A stretch of DNA of 30,000 nt from Chrysomallon squamiferum (lineage: Eukaryota; Mollusca; Gastropoda; Neomphalida; Peltospiridae): assembly GCA_012295275.1 (NCBI GenBank), contig CM022677.1, positions 3,064,928 through 3,094,927 of the forward strand. Direction: 5' to 3'. The first letter of the stretch is position 1. The number at the start of each line of letters is the position of its first letter. Positions 1 through 10,690 of the stretch are shown here, piece after piece. The notes below the pieces were generated by a model. That model was not told the origin of the DNA. It saw only the letters and a program-made list of their open reading frames with translations, and searched no databases. Both the position numbers and the translations under genes were made by a program.

Positions 1-129
1 ATAAACATGCACAGTGACACAAACATATATCTGTCTATACATCTAACTATGTATCTGCGTGCTAACTACATACACACACATATAAACATGCACAGTGACA
101 CAAACATATATCTGTCTATACATCTAACT
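1..129. repeat. Two-copy 81-bp tandem duplication
   Basis: A stretch beginning ataaacatgcacagtgacac at position 1 recurs almost exactly at 82, through 129. The unit is made of CACA/TATA-rich low-complexity DNA. An open frame crosses it, but its codons follow the repeat and it is not considered a gene. Confidence 0.8.
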
Positions 130-620
130 GGTAAACCACGTTTTCATAAATGTACTGGCACACTCAGGTACGTGCGCCTAGAAATGCACAGACCAACAGG
201 TCCACTGATTTACATCGCGCACACAAACCCAGTGATTCACGTTTATAATGAATTGACTCACACAGACATACACGTGACAGACACGTCACGTCGCTGATAC
301 AAACAGGCACAAACTACCATATACACGCACACGCACGCACACGCACGGAGGCTAGCGCAAACAAACAAAGAACAAACAAACTGAAGAACAAATAAATTGA
401 AATATGAATAGAAATATTAAATAAATAAATAAATAAATAAATATATTTTTAGAAATTATGTAATTAATAGATAAATGGAAGGAAAGGGATCAGCCATACA
501 TCAGTGCAAACTGTAGATTAAATAAGCAAACAACACTTACCTCTTTTACAAAGTATTCATATACACATACATACAGTCATACACAAGTACGTACACTTGC
601 ACACACATAATCACATAAAT
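130..620. other. Unassigned AT-rich DNA with short simple repeats
   Basis: No gene is visible. It holds short (CA)n/(CGCA)n stretches near 325-345 and an (AAAT)n run at about 418-446. The rest is unique AT-rich sequence without a convincing exon on either strand. Confidence 0.6.
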
Positions 621-905
621 ATCTACATTCATACACATAATACAAACACACAGGTAGACACAGATAATAGAAACACACAGATACAGAAACATACAGAGAT
701 AAACAAATATATACACTCACACACATAATACAAAACACACAGGTAGACACAGATAATAGAAACACACAGATACAGAAACATACAGAGATAAACAAATATA
801 TACACTCACACACATAATACAAACACACAGGTAGACACAGATAATAGAAACACACAGATACAGAAACATACAGAGATAAACAAATATATACACTCACACA
901 CATAA
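621..905. repeat. 88-89 bp minisatellite, about three copies
   Basis: The marker caggtagacacagataatag starts at 651, 740 and 828, giving periods of 89 and 88 bp. Each unit runs through aaacacacagatacagaaac and aaacaaatatatacactcac. The sequence lacks minus-strand stops because of its CA/TA composition, so a long apparent minus-strand frame across it is a repeat artefact. Confidence 0.85.
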
Positions 906-1220
906 TACACCGACATATACATAAATACATACATGCATACACAAAACAACAAACATAATACAGACACAGACAGATATACACATACATACATGCATACAAG
1001 TACATAATATAAACACAGATACACATGCATACATGCATACAAATATATAAACACAGATACACATACATACATGCATACAAATATATAATATAAATATATA
1101 TATAAACACAGATCATACATACATACATACATGCATAAAATACATAATATAAACACAGATACACATACATACATATATACACACAACATACATACACGCA
1201 TAATACACACACATATACAT
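906..1220. repeat. (CATA)n-type low-complexity tract
   Basis: This is degenerate CATACATA/ATACACAGATACACA sequence that bridges the 88-bp array and the larger array to the right. It has short internal near-repeats around cacagatacacatacatac but no stable period. Confidence 0.7.
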
Positions 1221-3085
1221 ACATGCTACATACCAATACATACAACAAACAGGGACAGATACACATAGATACGTACATACAAATACATACAAATAATACA
1301 TACATACAATACATACAACAAACATGGACACATACATACACATACATACCAATACATACAAATACAACAGGGACAGATACATACACATACCATACATACA
1401 ACAAACAAACAGATACATACAAATACATACAAATACACACAGATACATATACATGCTACATACCAATACATACAACAAACAAACAAACAGGGACAGATAC
1501 ACATAGATATGTACATACAAATACATACAAATAATACACACACAGATACATATACATGCTACATACCAATACATACAACAAACATGGACAGATACACATA
1601 GATACGTACATACAATACATACAAATAATACACACACAGATACATATACATACTACATACCAATACATACACATACAACAAACAGGGACAGATACACATA
1701 GATACGTACATACAAATAAAATAATACACACACAGATACATATACATGCTACATACCAATACATACAACAAACAGGGACAGATACACATAGATATGTACA
1801 TACAAATAATACAAATAATACACACACAGATACATATACATGCTACATACCAATACATACATACAACAAACAGGGACAGATACACATAGATATGTACATA
1901 CAAATACATACAAATAATACACACACAGATACATATACATGCTACATACCAATACATACAACAAACAGGGACAGATACACATAGATATGTACATACAAAT
2001 ACATACAAATAATACACACACAGATACATATACATGCTACATACCAATACATACAACAAACATGGGACAGATACACATAGATACGTACATACAAATAATA
2101 CAACACAGATACATTACATGCTACATACCAATACATACAACAAACAGGGACAGATACACATAGATACGTACATACAAATAATACAACACAGATACATATA
2201 CATACATACATACCAATACATACAAACAAACAGGGACAGATACACATAGATACGTACATACAAATAATACACACACAGATACATATACATGCTACATACC
2301 AATACATACAACAAACAGGGGCAGATACACATAGATATCACGTACATACAAATAATACACACACAGATACATATACATGCTACATACCAATACATACAAC
2401 AAACAGGGACAGATACACATAGATACGTACATACAAATAATACAAATAATACACACAGATACATATACATATACATACCAATACAATACATACAACAAAC
2501 AGGGACAGATACACATAGATATGTACATACAAATAATACACACACAGATACACATACATGCTACATACCAATACATACAACAAACAGGGACAGATACACA
2601 TAGATACGTACATACAAAAATAATACACACACAGATACATATACATGCTACATACCAATACATACAACAAACAGGGACAGATACACATAGATACGTACAT
2701 ACATACAAATAATACAAATAATACACACACAGATACATATACATGCTACATACCAATACATACAACAAACAGGAACAGATACACATAGATACGTACATAC
2801 AAATAATACACACACAGATACATATACATGCTACATACCAATACATACAACAAACAGGAACAGATACACATAGATATGTACATACAAATAATACACACAC
2901 AGATACACATACATGCTACATACCAATACATACAACAAACAGGGACAGATACACATAGATATGTACATACAAATAATACAAATAATACACACACAGATAC
3001 ATATACATGCTACATACCAATACATACAACAAACAGGGACAGATACACATAGATATGTACATACAAATACATACAAAATAATACA
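1221..3085. repeat. GATACATA-rich minisatellite, period about 85-95 bp, about 20 copies
   Basis: The core gctacataccaatacataca recurs throughout, for example at 1225, 1455, 1558, 2035 and 2290. It is followed by acaaacagggacagatacac, then a GATACGTACATACAAATA block and ACACACAGATACATATACAT. Unit length varies through insertion or loss of ATACA and AATAATAC modules. Both strands contain overlapping open frames, Tyr/Cys/Val-rich on the minus strand and Thr/His/Tyr-rich on the plus strand. These repeat with the satellite and do not resemble a conserved protein, so none is annotated as a gene. Confidence 0.92.
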
Positions 3086-3098
3086 AACACAGACTTGA

Positions 3099-3103
3099 CT
3101 ATG

Positions 3104-3146
<43 letters not shown>

Positions 3147-3167
3147 ATAATAATAATAATAATAATA
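3099..3167. repeat. (ACT)n followed by (AAT)n trinucleotide repeat
   Basis: About 14 ACT units are followed directly by about 7 AAT units. The minus-strand reading gives a poly-Ser/poly-Val artefact. Confidence 0.95.
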
Positions 3168-3915
3168 GACAAAAACAACAAATACCAGAAACAACTTCAA
3201 TAGCAACACTGACAGTAACTGTGACTGAAAAGACCAGCTGCACAATAACAACATTATGATTAACAGTACAGACGTAAACAATAATATTAACCAAAATGAT
3301 TAAAAATAACAGTTACCCTAAACACAGCAAAATGAGAACAATCACAGCAATATTAACAGAACACCGGATGATAATTATGACAATTTACTAATAACAATCA
3401 TAGTGATATGAGCAGAACACTGACAGCAACGACATCAACAACCACAACAATATAGGAGTAACAGCTACACCAAGCATATTCAAAGAAAATGAGAACCACA
3501 ACACTAATATCAAAACAAAGGTAACAACAGCGATATCAATACAAATAAAGGTTATGACAACAACAACAACAACAACGACAATAACAATGTCAGTTGGGAA
3601 AGGACCAATGTTAATAATAAAGACAAGAAAGACAGTGACAGCAATTTTCTCTTCACACTTATAAACTTTATCAATTAAATTTTTGGAAATGAAAGCTTTT
3701 TGAATTTTTATCCTAACATCCATCATAAACCTGTTCAAGTTTTACATGAAAAATCTCTCAAGATAAATAGAGAATTAAATTTAATGTGAACAATAACCAT
3801 AGTCCTGAAAGTAATACAACACTAAACCTGATCCTAGTGATAATCCTAACAGCAATGGTAATCTGACTAATCTCTTCTCAGAACAGAACTTGTCAGCCAG
3901 ACACACTCAGAACAG
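3168..3915. other. Unassigned AT-rich DNA with ACAACA-type degenerate repeats
   Basis: The tract is rich in ACA/ATA trinucleotides, with a short (ACA)n run near 3559-3577. A 116-codon minus-strand frame exists at 3388-3738, but it is Val/Ile-rich because it translates those trinucleotides. I see no splice-site-bounded exon or known domain. Confidence 0.6.
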
Positions 3916-3917
3916 CA

Positions 3918-4200
3918 GAGCACTTTTCAAGTGACACTATCCCAGACTAAAGCTATGACCCATACACTTTTCAAGTGACACTATTCCAGACTAAAACTGT
4001 GACCATACACTTTTCAAGTGACACTATTCCAGACTAAAGTCTATCCCAGACTAAAGCTGTGACCATACACTTTTCAAGTGACACTATTCCAGACTAAAAC
4101 TGTGACCCATACACTTTTCAAGTGACACTATCCTAAAGTTATGACCCATACACTTTTCAAGTGACACTATTCCAGACTAAAGCTATGACCCATACACTTT
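3918..4200. repeat. Minisatellite, about 45-bp unit, six or more copies
   Basis: The phrase cacttttcaagtgacactat recurs about six times, followed by cccagactaaagctgtgacc and cata. One unit (around 4040) has an internal extra copy of the ccagactaaag part, so spacing varies between roughly 45 and 60 bp. Confidence 0.88.
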
Positions 4201-4329
4201 CAGTCAATAAAACTGGAGGATATAGTATCAGTTTAAAAACAACCAATACATTAAATGAACAGTGAGAAAAAGTTTTATTGTCTAAAATAAAATTTCTATA
4301 TCAGTACAAAGTAACAAAACTAACATTTG

Positions 4330-5050
4330 AAACTCCAAGATAAAAAATGTTAAATTATTACAAACTGACAAATTCTACAAAACCAATAGTTTTATTATTA
4401 ATTGTTTTAGTTAGATAATTACTATTAAATTATTACAGACTAATATGTACTACAAAACCAATAGTTTTATTATTAATTCTTGTTTTAATAAGATAAAAAC
4501 TTATTAAATTGTTACAAACTAAAAGGTACAACAAAACTACCAGTTTTATTATTAATTTATGTTTTCTTCTTATATAAAAATTGTTAAATTATAACAAACT
4601 AACAGATCATACAAAACTACCAGTTTTATTATTAATTTCTGTTTTCTTCTTATATAAAAATTGTTAAATTATAACAAACTAACACATCACACAAAACTAC
4701 CAGTTTTATTATTAATTTCTGTTTTCTTCTTATATAAAAATTGTTAAATTATAACAAACAAACACATCACACAAAAATACCAGTTTTATTAATTTCTGTT
4801 TTCTTCTTATATAAAAATAGTTAAATTATAACAAACAAACACATCACACAAAAATACCAGTTTTATTAATTTCTGTTTTCTTCTTATATAAAAATAGTTA
4901 AATTATAACAAACAAACACATCACACAAAAAAAATACCAATTTTATTAATTTCTGTTTTCTTCTTATATAAAAATTGTTAAATTATAACAAACAAACACA
5001 TCACACAAAAATACCAGTTTTATTATCAATTTCTGTTTTCTTCTTATATT
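4330..5050. repeat. Minisatellite, about 80-bp unit, about nine copies
   Basis: Units carry ttaaattataacaaacaaac, then acatcacacaaaaataccag, ttttattaatttctgttttc and ttcttatataaaaat. The left copies (4340-4560) are more diverged, with caaaaccaatagttttatta. The right copies are nearly identical with a spacing of about 77-81 bp, so the array is younger on its right side. Confidence 0.9.
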
Positions 5051-5172
5051 TCTTTATGTGCATCATTGTCACAGCATTGATATTTATAATAGTTATTCAT
5101 GAAAACTGAATAAACAGAACACACAGCCACACACACACACAAACACCTACACATATCTATAATCTATAATAA

Positions 5173-5239
5173 TACAGTATGTGTGTACATAAATAATTAA
5201 TCATAAAAAAAAAAAAAAAACACGTACACACATACTGTA
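5173..5239. repeat. 16-bp perfect inverted repeat (hairpin)
   Basis: The arm tacagtatgtgtgtac (5173-5188) is exactly complementary to gtacacacatactgta (5224-5239). The 35-nt loop ends in an A16 run. It could be a small foldback element or a cruciform-forming GT/AC tract. No coding sequence is associated. Confidence 0.85.
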
Positions 5240-5940
5240 CTATTTGAAACCTTTATTTACAAACATATCAATGATATCATACATCAATAAATTAAAAGCA
5301 TTAATTACATAGCTATATTCAGTTTATAGGTGATCTGCATGCAAATGAAACATACTCAGACATAATTTTAGAGAAAACAAAAATCAGATGAAAAACAAAA
5401 ATCAGATGAAAAACAAAAATAAAATTACAATAAACAGTAGTACAAATTTAATAATTTATTTCAAATATTTGTATATTTAAAGAGGCGTTTACTTTGTAAC
5501 ATACGATTTATTACGATGATGATGTTTTTTATTATTATTATTATTGTGTAAAATAAATTAAGTAAATTATATTATATTCACTAATTCTCTATCATTACAA
5601 ATAAAATTGCTTTAAATTTGACTTAATTCTGATCAAATAAAATGTTAATAACCAAAGATAAAACTAACCACTCCCCAGAAAAATGCATCCTGTTTAACAT
5701 TATTTAAATACCAGCAGGCTACATTAACAGAAATACCAAGTTTAATTTACTAAATGAATCTGTAAAATAAATAAATGAGAAAACAACTAAGAATATTAAC
5801 TGAAATGAGTAATAAACAATCTCACTGATTTATCTGATTAATAACAACATTTACAGTGAATATTACACATTACTGACATAGCATTTTATTTTGTTTATTT
5901 AAATGTATTATTTGTGCTGAATATTAATTTCTAAAACATC
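5240..5940. other. Unassigned AT-rich DNA
   Basis: No exon, RNA gene or transposon terminus is visible. It contains a short duplicated aaaacaaaaatcagatg phrase near 5375-5415 and a (TTA)n run near 5530-5545. Confidence 0.6.
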
Positions 5941-6225
5941 ATGAAAATTAAATATTCGTTCAGTTAAATGTGCCTTTCCTTTGTTATTGTTTTTCTGATA
6001 ACAATGAGTGTAAATTAAATATTCGTTCAGTTAAATGTGCCATTCCTTTGTTGTTGTTTTTCTGATAACAATGAGTGTAAATTAAATATTCGTTCAGTTA
6101 AATGTGCCATTCCTTTGTTGTTGTTTTTCTGATAACAATGAGTGTAAATTAAATATTCGTTCAGTTAAATGTGCCATTCCTTTATTGTTGTTTTTCTGAT
6201 AACAACGAGTGTAAATTAAATTGAG
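5941..6225. repeat. Minisatellite, 67-bp unit, four copies
   Basis: The marker attcgttcagttaaatgtgc recurs at about 5953, 6021, 6088 and 6155. It is followed by cattcctttgttgttgtttt and tctgataacaatgagtgtaa. Copies differ by only a few substitutions, which indicates a recent expansion. Confidence 0.93.
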
Positions 6226-6485
6226 AAAAACAGTTTCTAACTTGATCTAAACATTTATCAATTTTTAGATGACAACATTTAGAATACTTCAAATTTAAAT
6301 TGTATCGTATATACTTAGTATTTCTTTAACATTACAAATAATAAGTTTACTTTAAATCAATTTAATTGTGAAGAATTAAAATGTTAATAACGAAGGATGC
6401 ATCCTGTTTAATATTAAGTAATTTCAGTATCAACAGGCTGTTGTAATCTTAATCTTAGTAATTATATTTTTATTCATTTTTCAGT

Positions 6486-6652
6486 TTAACAAACATTTGG
6501 AACTATGAAAGAAAACCTTTCAGAAATAAACAGATGCCCAGAACAATCATCTTTTCTGTTCAGAACTTTTAGTTTTTCTTTCTTACTGACAGGATGAACT
6601 GTCGTGTACACAAGCTGGACCCTAGAACTGCTCATCTTCCTGAAACTTTCAT
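6486..6652 (-). CDS. Possible terminal coding exon, product unknown
   Basis: On the minus strand a good acceptor, gattttcactttcag, ends just before 6652. From there one phase stays open for 54 codons, beginning ESFRKMSSSRVQLVY, to a TAA at 6488-6486. An AATAAA follows near 6473 on the same strand. The acceptor, open frame and poly(A) signal together make a last exon plausible. The peptide matches no family I recognise and no upstream partner exon was found, so chance is a real alternative. Confidence 0.25.
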
Positions 6653-6734
6653 CTGAAAGTGAAAATCAAATTACAAATGTTACTGGTTTCATTTATCAAT
6701 TCTTCTAGAGTGTGTGTGTGTGTGTGTGAAACGT

Positions 6735-6863
6735 TCATTTTATTTTATTTACTTTATATATGTTACAGGAAATATTATAATTTATTTAAAGAATTTTAAA
6801 AATATATATTCTGATTGCAATTATACATATTCCTGTAACATATAAACTAAATAAATCAAGTGC
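6735..6863. repeat. Foldback (MITE-like) inverted repeat
   Basis: The arm atatgttacaggaa (6758-6771) is perfectly complementary to ttcctgtaacatat (6830-6843). The similarity continues outward as TTATTTTATTTACTTTATA against TTGATTTATTTAGTTTATA, so the arms are about 35 bp with small gaps. The centre is AT-rich. It resembles a small non-autonomous foldback element. I could not define a target-site duplication. Confidence 0.5.
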
Positions 6864-7433
6864 AAAGTTTAACAACAATTGAAGCATAGCTAGACTTTAA
6901 TTATTAAATATTTAACATTTATTAGAATTCATATCTTTTTCTTCCTATTTTTTATGTTTTTCAAGTTGATATTTTAAAACAAACTATCTATAAAGATATG
7001 CTTTGGTTTGCTTTATTTTTTATTATCTGTTGTTGTTGGGCTTTTATTTTTTAGTTACCTTTCAACTAATTTTGTCCATTGTTTTGATAATACAGGAACT
7101 CATGCATAGTATTAATCGTTCTAAACAACATCTTTGTATTACAAATGAGGCTTTATTGGCTAAAATAGCATGTCACGTGATACTAACCTAACAGGATCCT
7201 TCAAGTTCCAAGACTGCTTCGAAAAGTGTTACTGCATTTGGAAAATCAGAACCATCTTAATGATCTTTTCTTTTCCGATTATCAATGGACTTTTGAATAA
7301 GTTCAGTAGAATATCCCATTTCCAAAACTGCCTGGATCGTTGGGCTGTAGACATAATTACTACTCGAGCTGTCACCACTTGTTGCTTGAGTCACAACGCT
7401 ATTCACAGATTTTACAAAACAGCTGTTGTCGGC
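6864..7433. other. Downstream flank of the BIR gene, no gene seen
   Basis: Plus-strand open frames here (from about 7003 and 7170) partly mirror the minus-strand BIR gene or fall in AT-rich DNA without domains. A second AATAAA on the minus strand (complement of 7152-7157) could serve as a distal poly(A) signal for the BIR gene. Confidence 0.5.
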
Positions 7434-7439
7434 TTTATT
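7434..7439 (-). promoter_or_regulatory. Poly(A) signal AATAAA just after the BIR gene
   Basis: The minus strand reads AATAAAG six bases after the TAG stop of the BIR coding region. If used, the 3' UTR would be very short. The signal near 7157 is the alternative. Confidence 0.45.
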
Positions 7440-7445
7440 GCGGCT

Positions 7446-7871
7446 CTATTCAACAATATTCGTTTTATTTTTCGAGTCCTTCTTTAATTCCTCAAATTCA
7501 ACCATTTTCCTTATTTCATCAACGTCCAGTTTGTCAGCGAATTCACAATTCTTAGCCCATTCTTTGTGAACAACTGGCGGAAAATCATCGTCATCCCAGT
7601 CACGCAAAGTTAGTCCACAATGAAAACATCTTGCGCGATCCGCCGATCCTATGTAGAAAAATCCACAGTGAGCCAAAACACTGGGCTTCTGCAAGGGCGA
7701 TAAGAGCGGCCATCCAACGAAGCTTTCCAACCTTTTTTCATAGATCTCGTACTCCCTGTATTTTGGAATACTACCAGAACTACTAGTGCTACTAATGCCT
7801 TTGTAATTTTTGAACGTCTCCCAACTTATGTTTGAATTCACTGGAACTGAATCTGTCTGAATATCAGACAT
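7446..7871 (-). CDS. Single-BIR inhibitor-of-apoptosis-like protein
   Basis: This predicts a 141-aa protein with one BIR zinc domain at about residues 44-112. The zinc ligands have the exact BIR spacing: C82-x2-C85, H102 and C109 (CFHCGLTLRDW ... HKEWAKNC). W92 and W105 sit where IBM-groove tryptophans lie in XIAP-type BIRs. The GFFYIGSADRARCFHCG block identifies a type-II (IAP) BIR rather than a survivin-type one. In the family such domains bind caspases or IBM peptides and restrain apoptosis or immune signalling. A Ser-rich stretch lies at 27-34 and a charged helix (DEIRKMVEFEELKK) follows the BIR. There is no RING and no CARD, so no built-in ubiquitin-ligase activity is expected. The start is the ATG at 7871 (A at -3). 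The frame is open a few codons upstream but has no ATG there. An inverted CCAAT box (7933-7937) lies about 60 bp upstream. The coding region has no intron, so it may be a retrocopy or one exon of a larger IAP. Confidence 0.85.
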   Translation of the reverse strand: MSDIQTDSVPVNSNISWETFKNYKGISSTSSSGSIPKYREYEIYEKRLESFVGWPLLSPLQKPSVLAHCGFFYIGSADRARCFHCGLTLRDWDDDDFPPVVHKEWAKNCEFADKLDVDEIRKMVEFEELKKDSKNKTNIVE

Positions 7872-7932
7872 TTTGATAAATTCGAGCAACTGATTAGCGA
7901 GTATAAATGGCGTCGTCTATACTTTAGAAGAA

Positions 7933-7937
7933 CCAAT
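7933..7937 (-). promoter_or_regulatory. Inverted CCAAT box upstream of the BIR gene
   Basis: Plus-strand CCAAT (ATTGG reading toward the gene) lies about 60 bp before the chosen ATG. A weak TATA-like taaagtatag sits between them. This is a pattern match only. Confidence 0.25.
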
Positions 7938-8044
7938 CAGACTACAGATAATAAACATCTACAGGTAACAAAAATGGTCAGCCGGTTCTAAAAATAAATC
8001 GGGGAATTCCGTATTATGTTACTATAATTAAAACCAACTTTTGT

Positions 8045-8135
8045 TTCAACATTATTAATATACAGAAAAATAAAAAAATAAATAAATAAATAAAAATAAA
8101 ATAATAATAATAATAATAATAAAGTTAATAATAAT
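8045..8135. repeat. A-rich (AAAT)n/(AAT)n simple repeat
   Basis: A run of AAATAAATAAATA grades into (AAT)n, interrupted once by AAAGTT. Confidence 0.85.
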
Positions 8136-8500
8136 AATAATTTAGTTTTTAATTTTAATTTTTAAAAGATGTTATTGTTCTTATTATATTTTTATTTATT
8201 TATCGCTTTTTATTTTTACACAGAGCATAGACCTACAGAAAAACGTTTCTATACCGCGTTAATTTTTATTGATTATTATCAATATTTTGTTTTATTTTAT
8301 TTTATTTTTTTTTTTTATTTATTTTACCACATTTTTAAATCTTGATGTATTGGTTCATTTCTATAAAATATTGTCTGATCAAGAGACCGATTGTATAAAA
8401 CTCTAATCTCGGTTATTTTTTTAAAACACGATAATAATTGTTCCGTGAATGTGGCTGGTATCACGTTTGTAGTTTGATTTCCTCATCAGCTGTCACCCTG
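8136..8500. other. Unassigned AT-rich DNA
   Basis: I see nothing beyond T-rich low complexity (TTTTATTTTATTTT near 8290) and no splice-bounded frame. Confidence 0.55.
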
Positions 8501-8504
8501 AACT

Positions 8505-8710
8505 GTTTACCATACTGAATAGCGATTTCATTAGCTTTGTGAAGAAAATTATTAATCATTATATATATATTACCATACTGAATAGCGATTTCATTAGCTT
8601 TGTAAAGAAAATTACTAATCATTATATATATATTACCATACTGAATAGCGATTTCATTAGCTTTGTAAAGGAAATTATTAATCATTATGGGAATAATTTT
8701 ATATATATAT

Positions 8711-8741
<31 letters not shown>

Positions 8742-8800
8742 TATTGCCATATTGAATAGCTATTTCATTAGTTTTCTAACGGAAATTATTAATCATTATG
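8505..8800. repeat. 63-bp minisatellite, three copies plus a diverged fourth
   Basis: The phrase ccatactgaatagcgatttc begins at about 8510, 8573 and 8636, and a degenerate copy follows at about 8747. Units end in attattaatcattatatata. Because 63 is a multiple of three, the minus strand shows a 21-residue repeated peptide in one open frame (FLYKANEIAIQYGNIYIMI). I treat this as a consequence of the period. Confidence 0.9.
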
Positions 8801-8811
8801 GGAAGAATTAT

Positions 8812-8852
<41 letters not shown>

Positions 8853-8862
8853 CAGATAATAG
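8709..8862. repeat. Two (GATA)n runs
   Basis: Perfect GATA tracts at about 8711-8742 and 8813-8862 flank the diverged fourth 63-bp unit. Confidence 0.93.
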
Positions 8863-8936
8863 GCAAATCATTTTCGAGGATGCTTCAACATGAATACAGT
8901 AGAATTGATAACGTTATTCTGTACACCAGTTCATTG

Positions 8937-9129
8937 TAACTTAACATTATAGGTAATACATGACGTAACTTAACATTATAGGTAATACATGACGTAACGT
9001 AACATTATAGGTAATACATGACGTAACTTAACATTATAGTAACTTAACATTATAGGTAATACATGACGTAACTTAACATTATAGGTAATACATGACGTAA
9101 CTTAACATTATAGGTAATACATGACGTCA
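8937..9129. repeat. 29-bp minisatellite with repeated TGACGTAA motifs
   Basis: Units of TAACTTAACATTATAGGTAA plus TACATGACG start at 8937, 8966, 8995, 9024, 9040 (the unit between 9024 and 9040 is cut to 16 bp), 9069 and 9098. TGACGTAA occurs at 8961, 8990, 9019, 9064 and 9093. The array ends in a full palindromic CRE, TGACGTCA, at 9122-9129. Such sites bind CREB/ATF or PAR-bZIP factors in animals. Whether they do so here is unknown. Confidence 0.93.
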
Positions 9130-9269
9130 GCAACGTAATGAAGAAAATACGTAGAACAATACTGATGTTTGTGACACCAGGACGGAAACACAATGCAAAA
9201 ATTCCAGTTATTTTTAGATATTTTCTTCTTTTTCTTTTCTTTTTGTTTCTTTATAGCAACTGAAGTATG

Positions 9270-9314
9270 ATGTGGAAGACAAAAAAAAAAAAAAAATAAA
9301 TAAATAAAATAAAA

Positions 9315-9345
<31 letters not shown>

Positions 9346-9376
9346 GAATAAAAAAAAAAAAAAAAAAAAAAAAAAC
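9270..9376. repeat. Poly(A)/(AAAT)n low-complexity tract
   Basis: Runs of 15 or more A separated by T. It could be the tail of a retroposon, but no retroposon body or target-site duplication could be defined to its left. Confidence 0.8.
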
Positions 9377-10476
<1,100 letters not shown>

Positions 10477-10599
10477 CCAGTGATGTTTTATTCATACTGT
10501 GTGGACAATATAATGAGAGGCGTAGAGTTGGTAATGCACGTGTATTACACCCCCCAACCGTCCCCGAGCCCCTAGTGAACCTAAGAATTCTGCGCTATA

Positions 10600-10690
10600 C
10601 AACCGCCTATGTGGTCCCGCCCACGCTACGTCACTGACGTAAACGTACTTTTTTGGTTTCGTAGGAACAATGTTATATATACTATGTGCA
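10600..10690. promoter_or_regulatory. Promoter-like block: GC-box, palindromic CRE pair, TATA-like run
   Basis: In otherwise AT-rich DNA there is GTGGTCCCGCCCACGC at about 10611-10626, then the 15-bp palindrome TACGTCACTGACGTA (10627-10641), and TTATATATA at about 10672-10680. The order GC-box, CRE, TATA fits a plus-strand core promoter. No first exon could be identified downstream, so this is a motif-level suggestion only. Confidence 0.3.

Noticed and set aside
577-3294. Many long minus-strand frames rich in Cys, Tyr and Val (and plus-strand frames rich in Thr, His and Tyr)
   Set aside because: They translate the 88-bp and ~90-bp minisatellites and repeat with them. No conserved domain or splice structure.
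3388-3738. 116-codon minus-strand frame with hydrophobic runs resembling membrane segments
   Set aside because: The Val/Ile runs are translated ACA/ATA trinucleotide repeats. No initiation context or family match.
7003-7555. Plus-strand frames across the BIR locus
   Set aside because: Those from about 7446 rightward are antisense to the BIR domain, and the rest has no domain or exon boundary.
8461-8685. Minus-strand frame with a 21-residue repeated peptide
   Set aside because: The 63-bp repeat length is a multiple of three, which keeps the frame open. No evidence of a gene.
9270-9376. A-rich tract as the tail of a SINE or LINE
   Set aside because: No tRNA-like head, reverse transcriptase remnant or target-site duplication could be found to its left.
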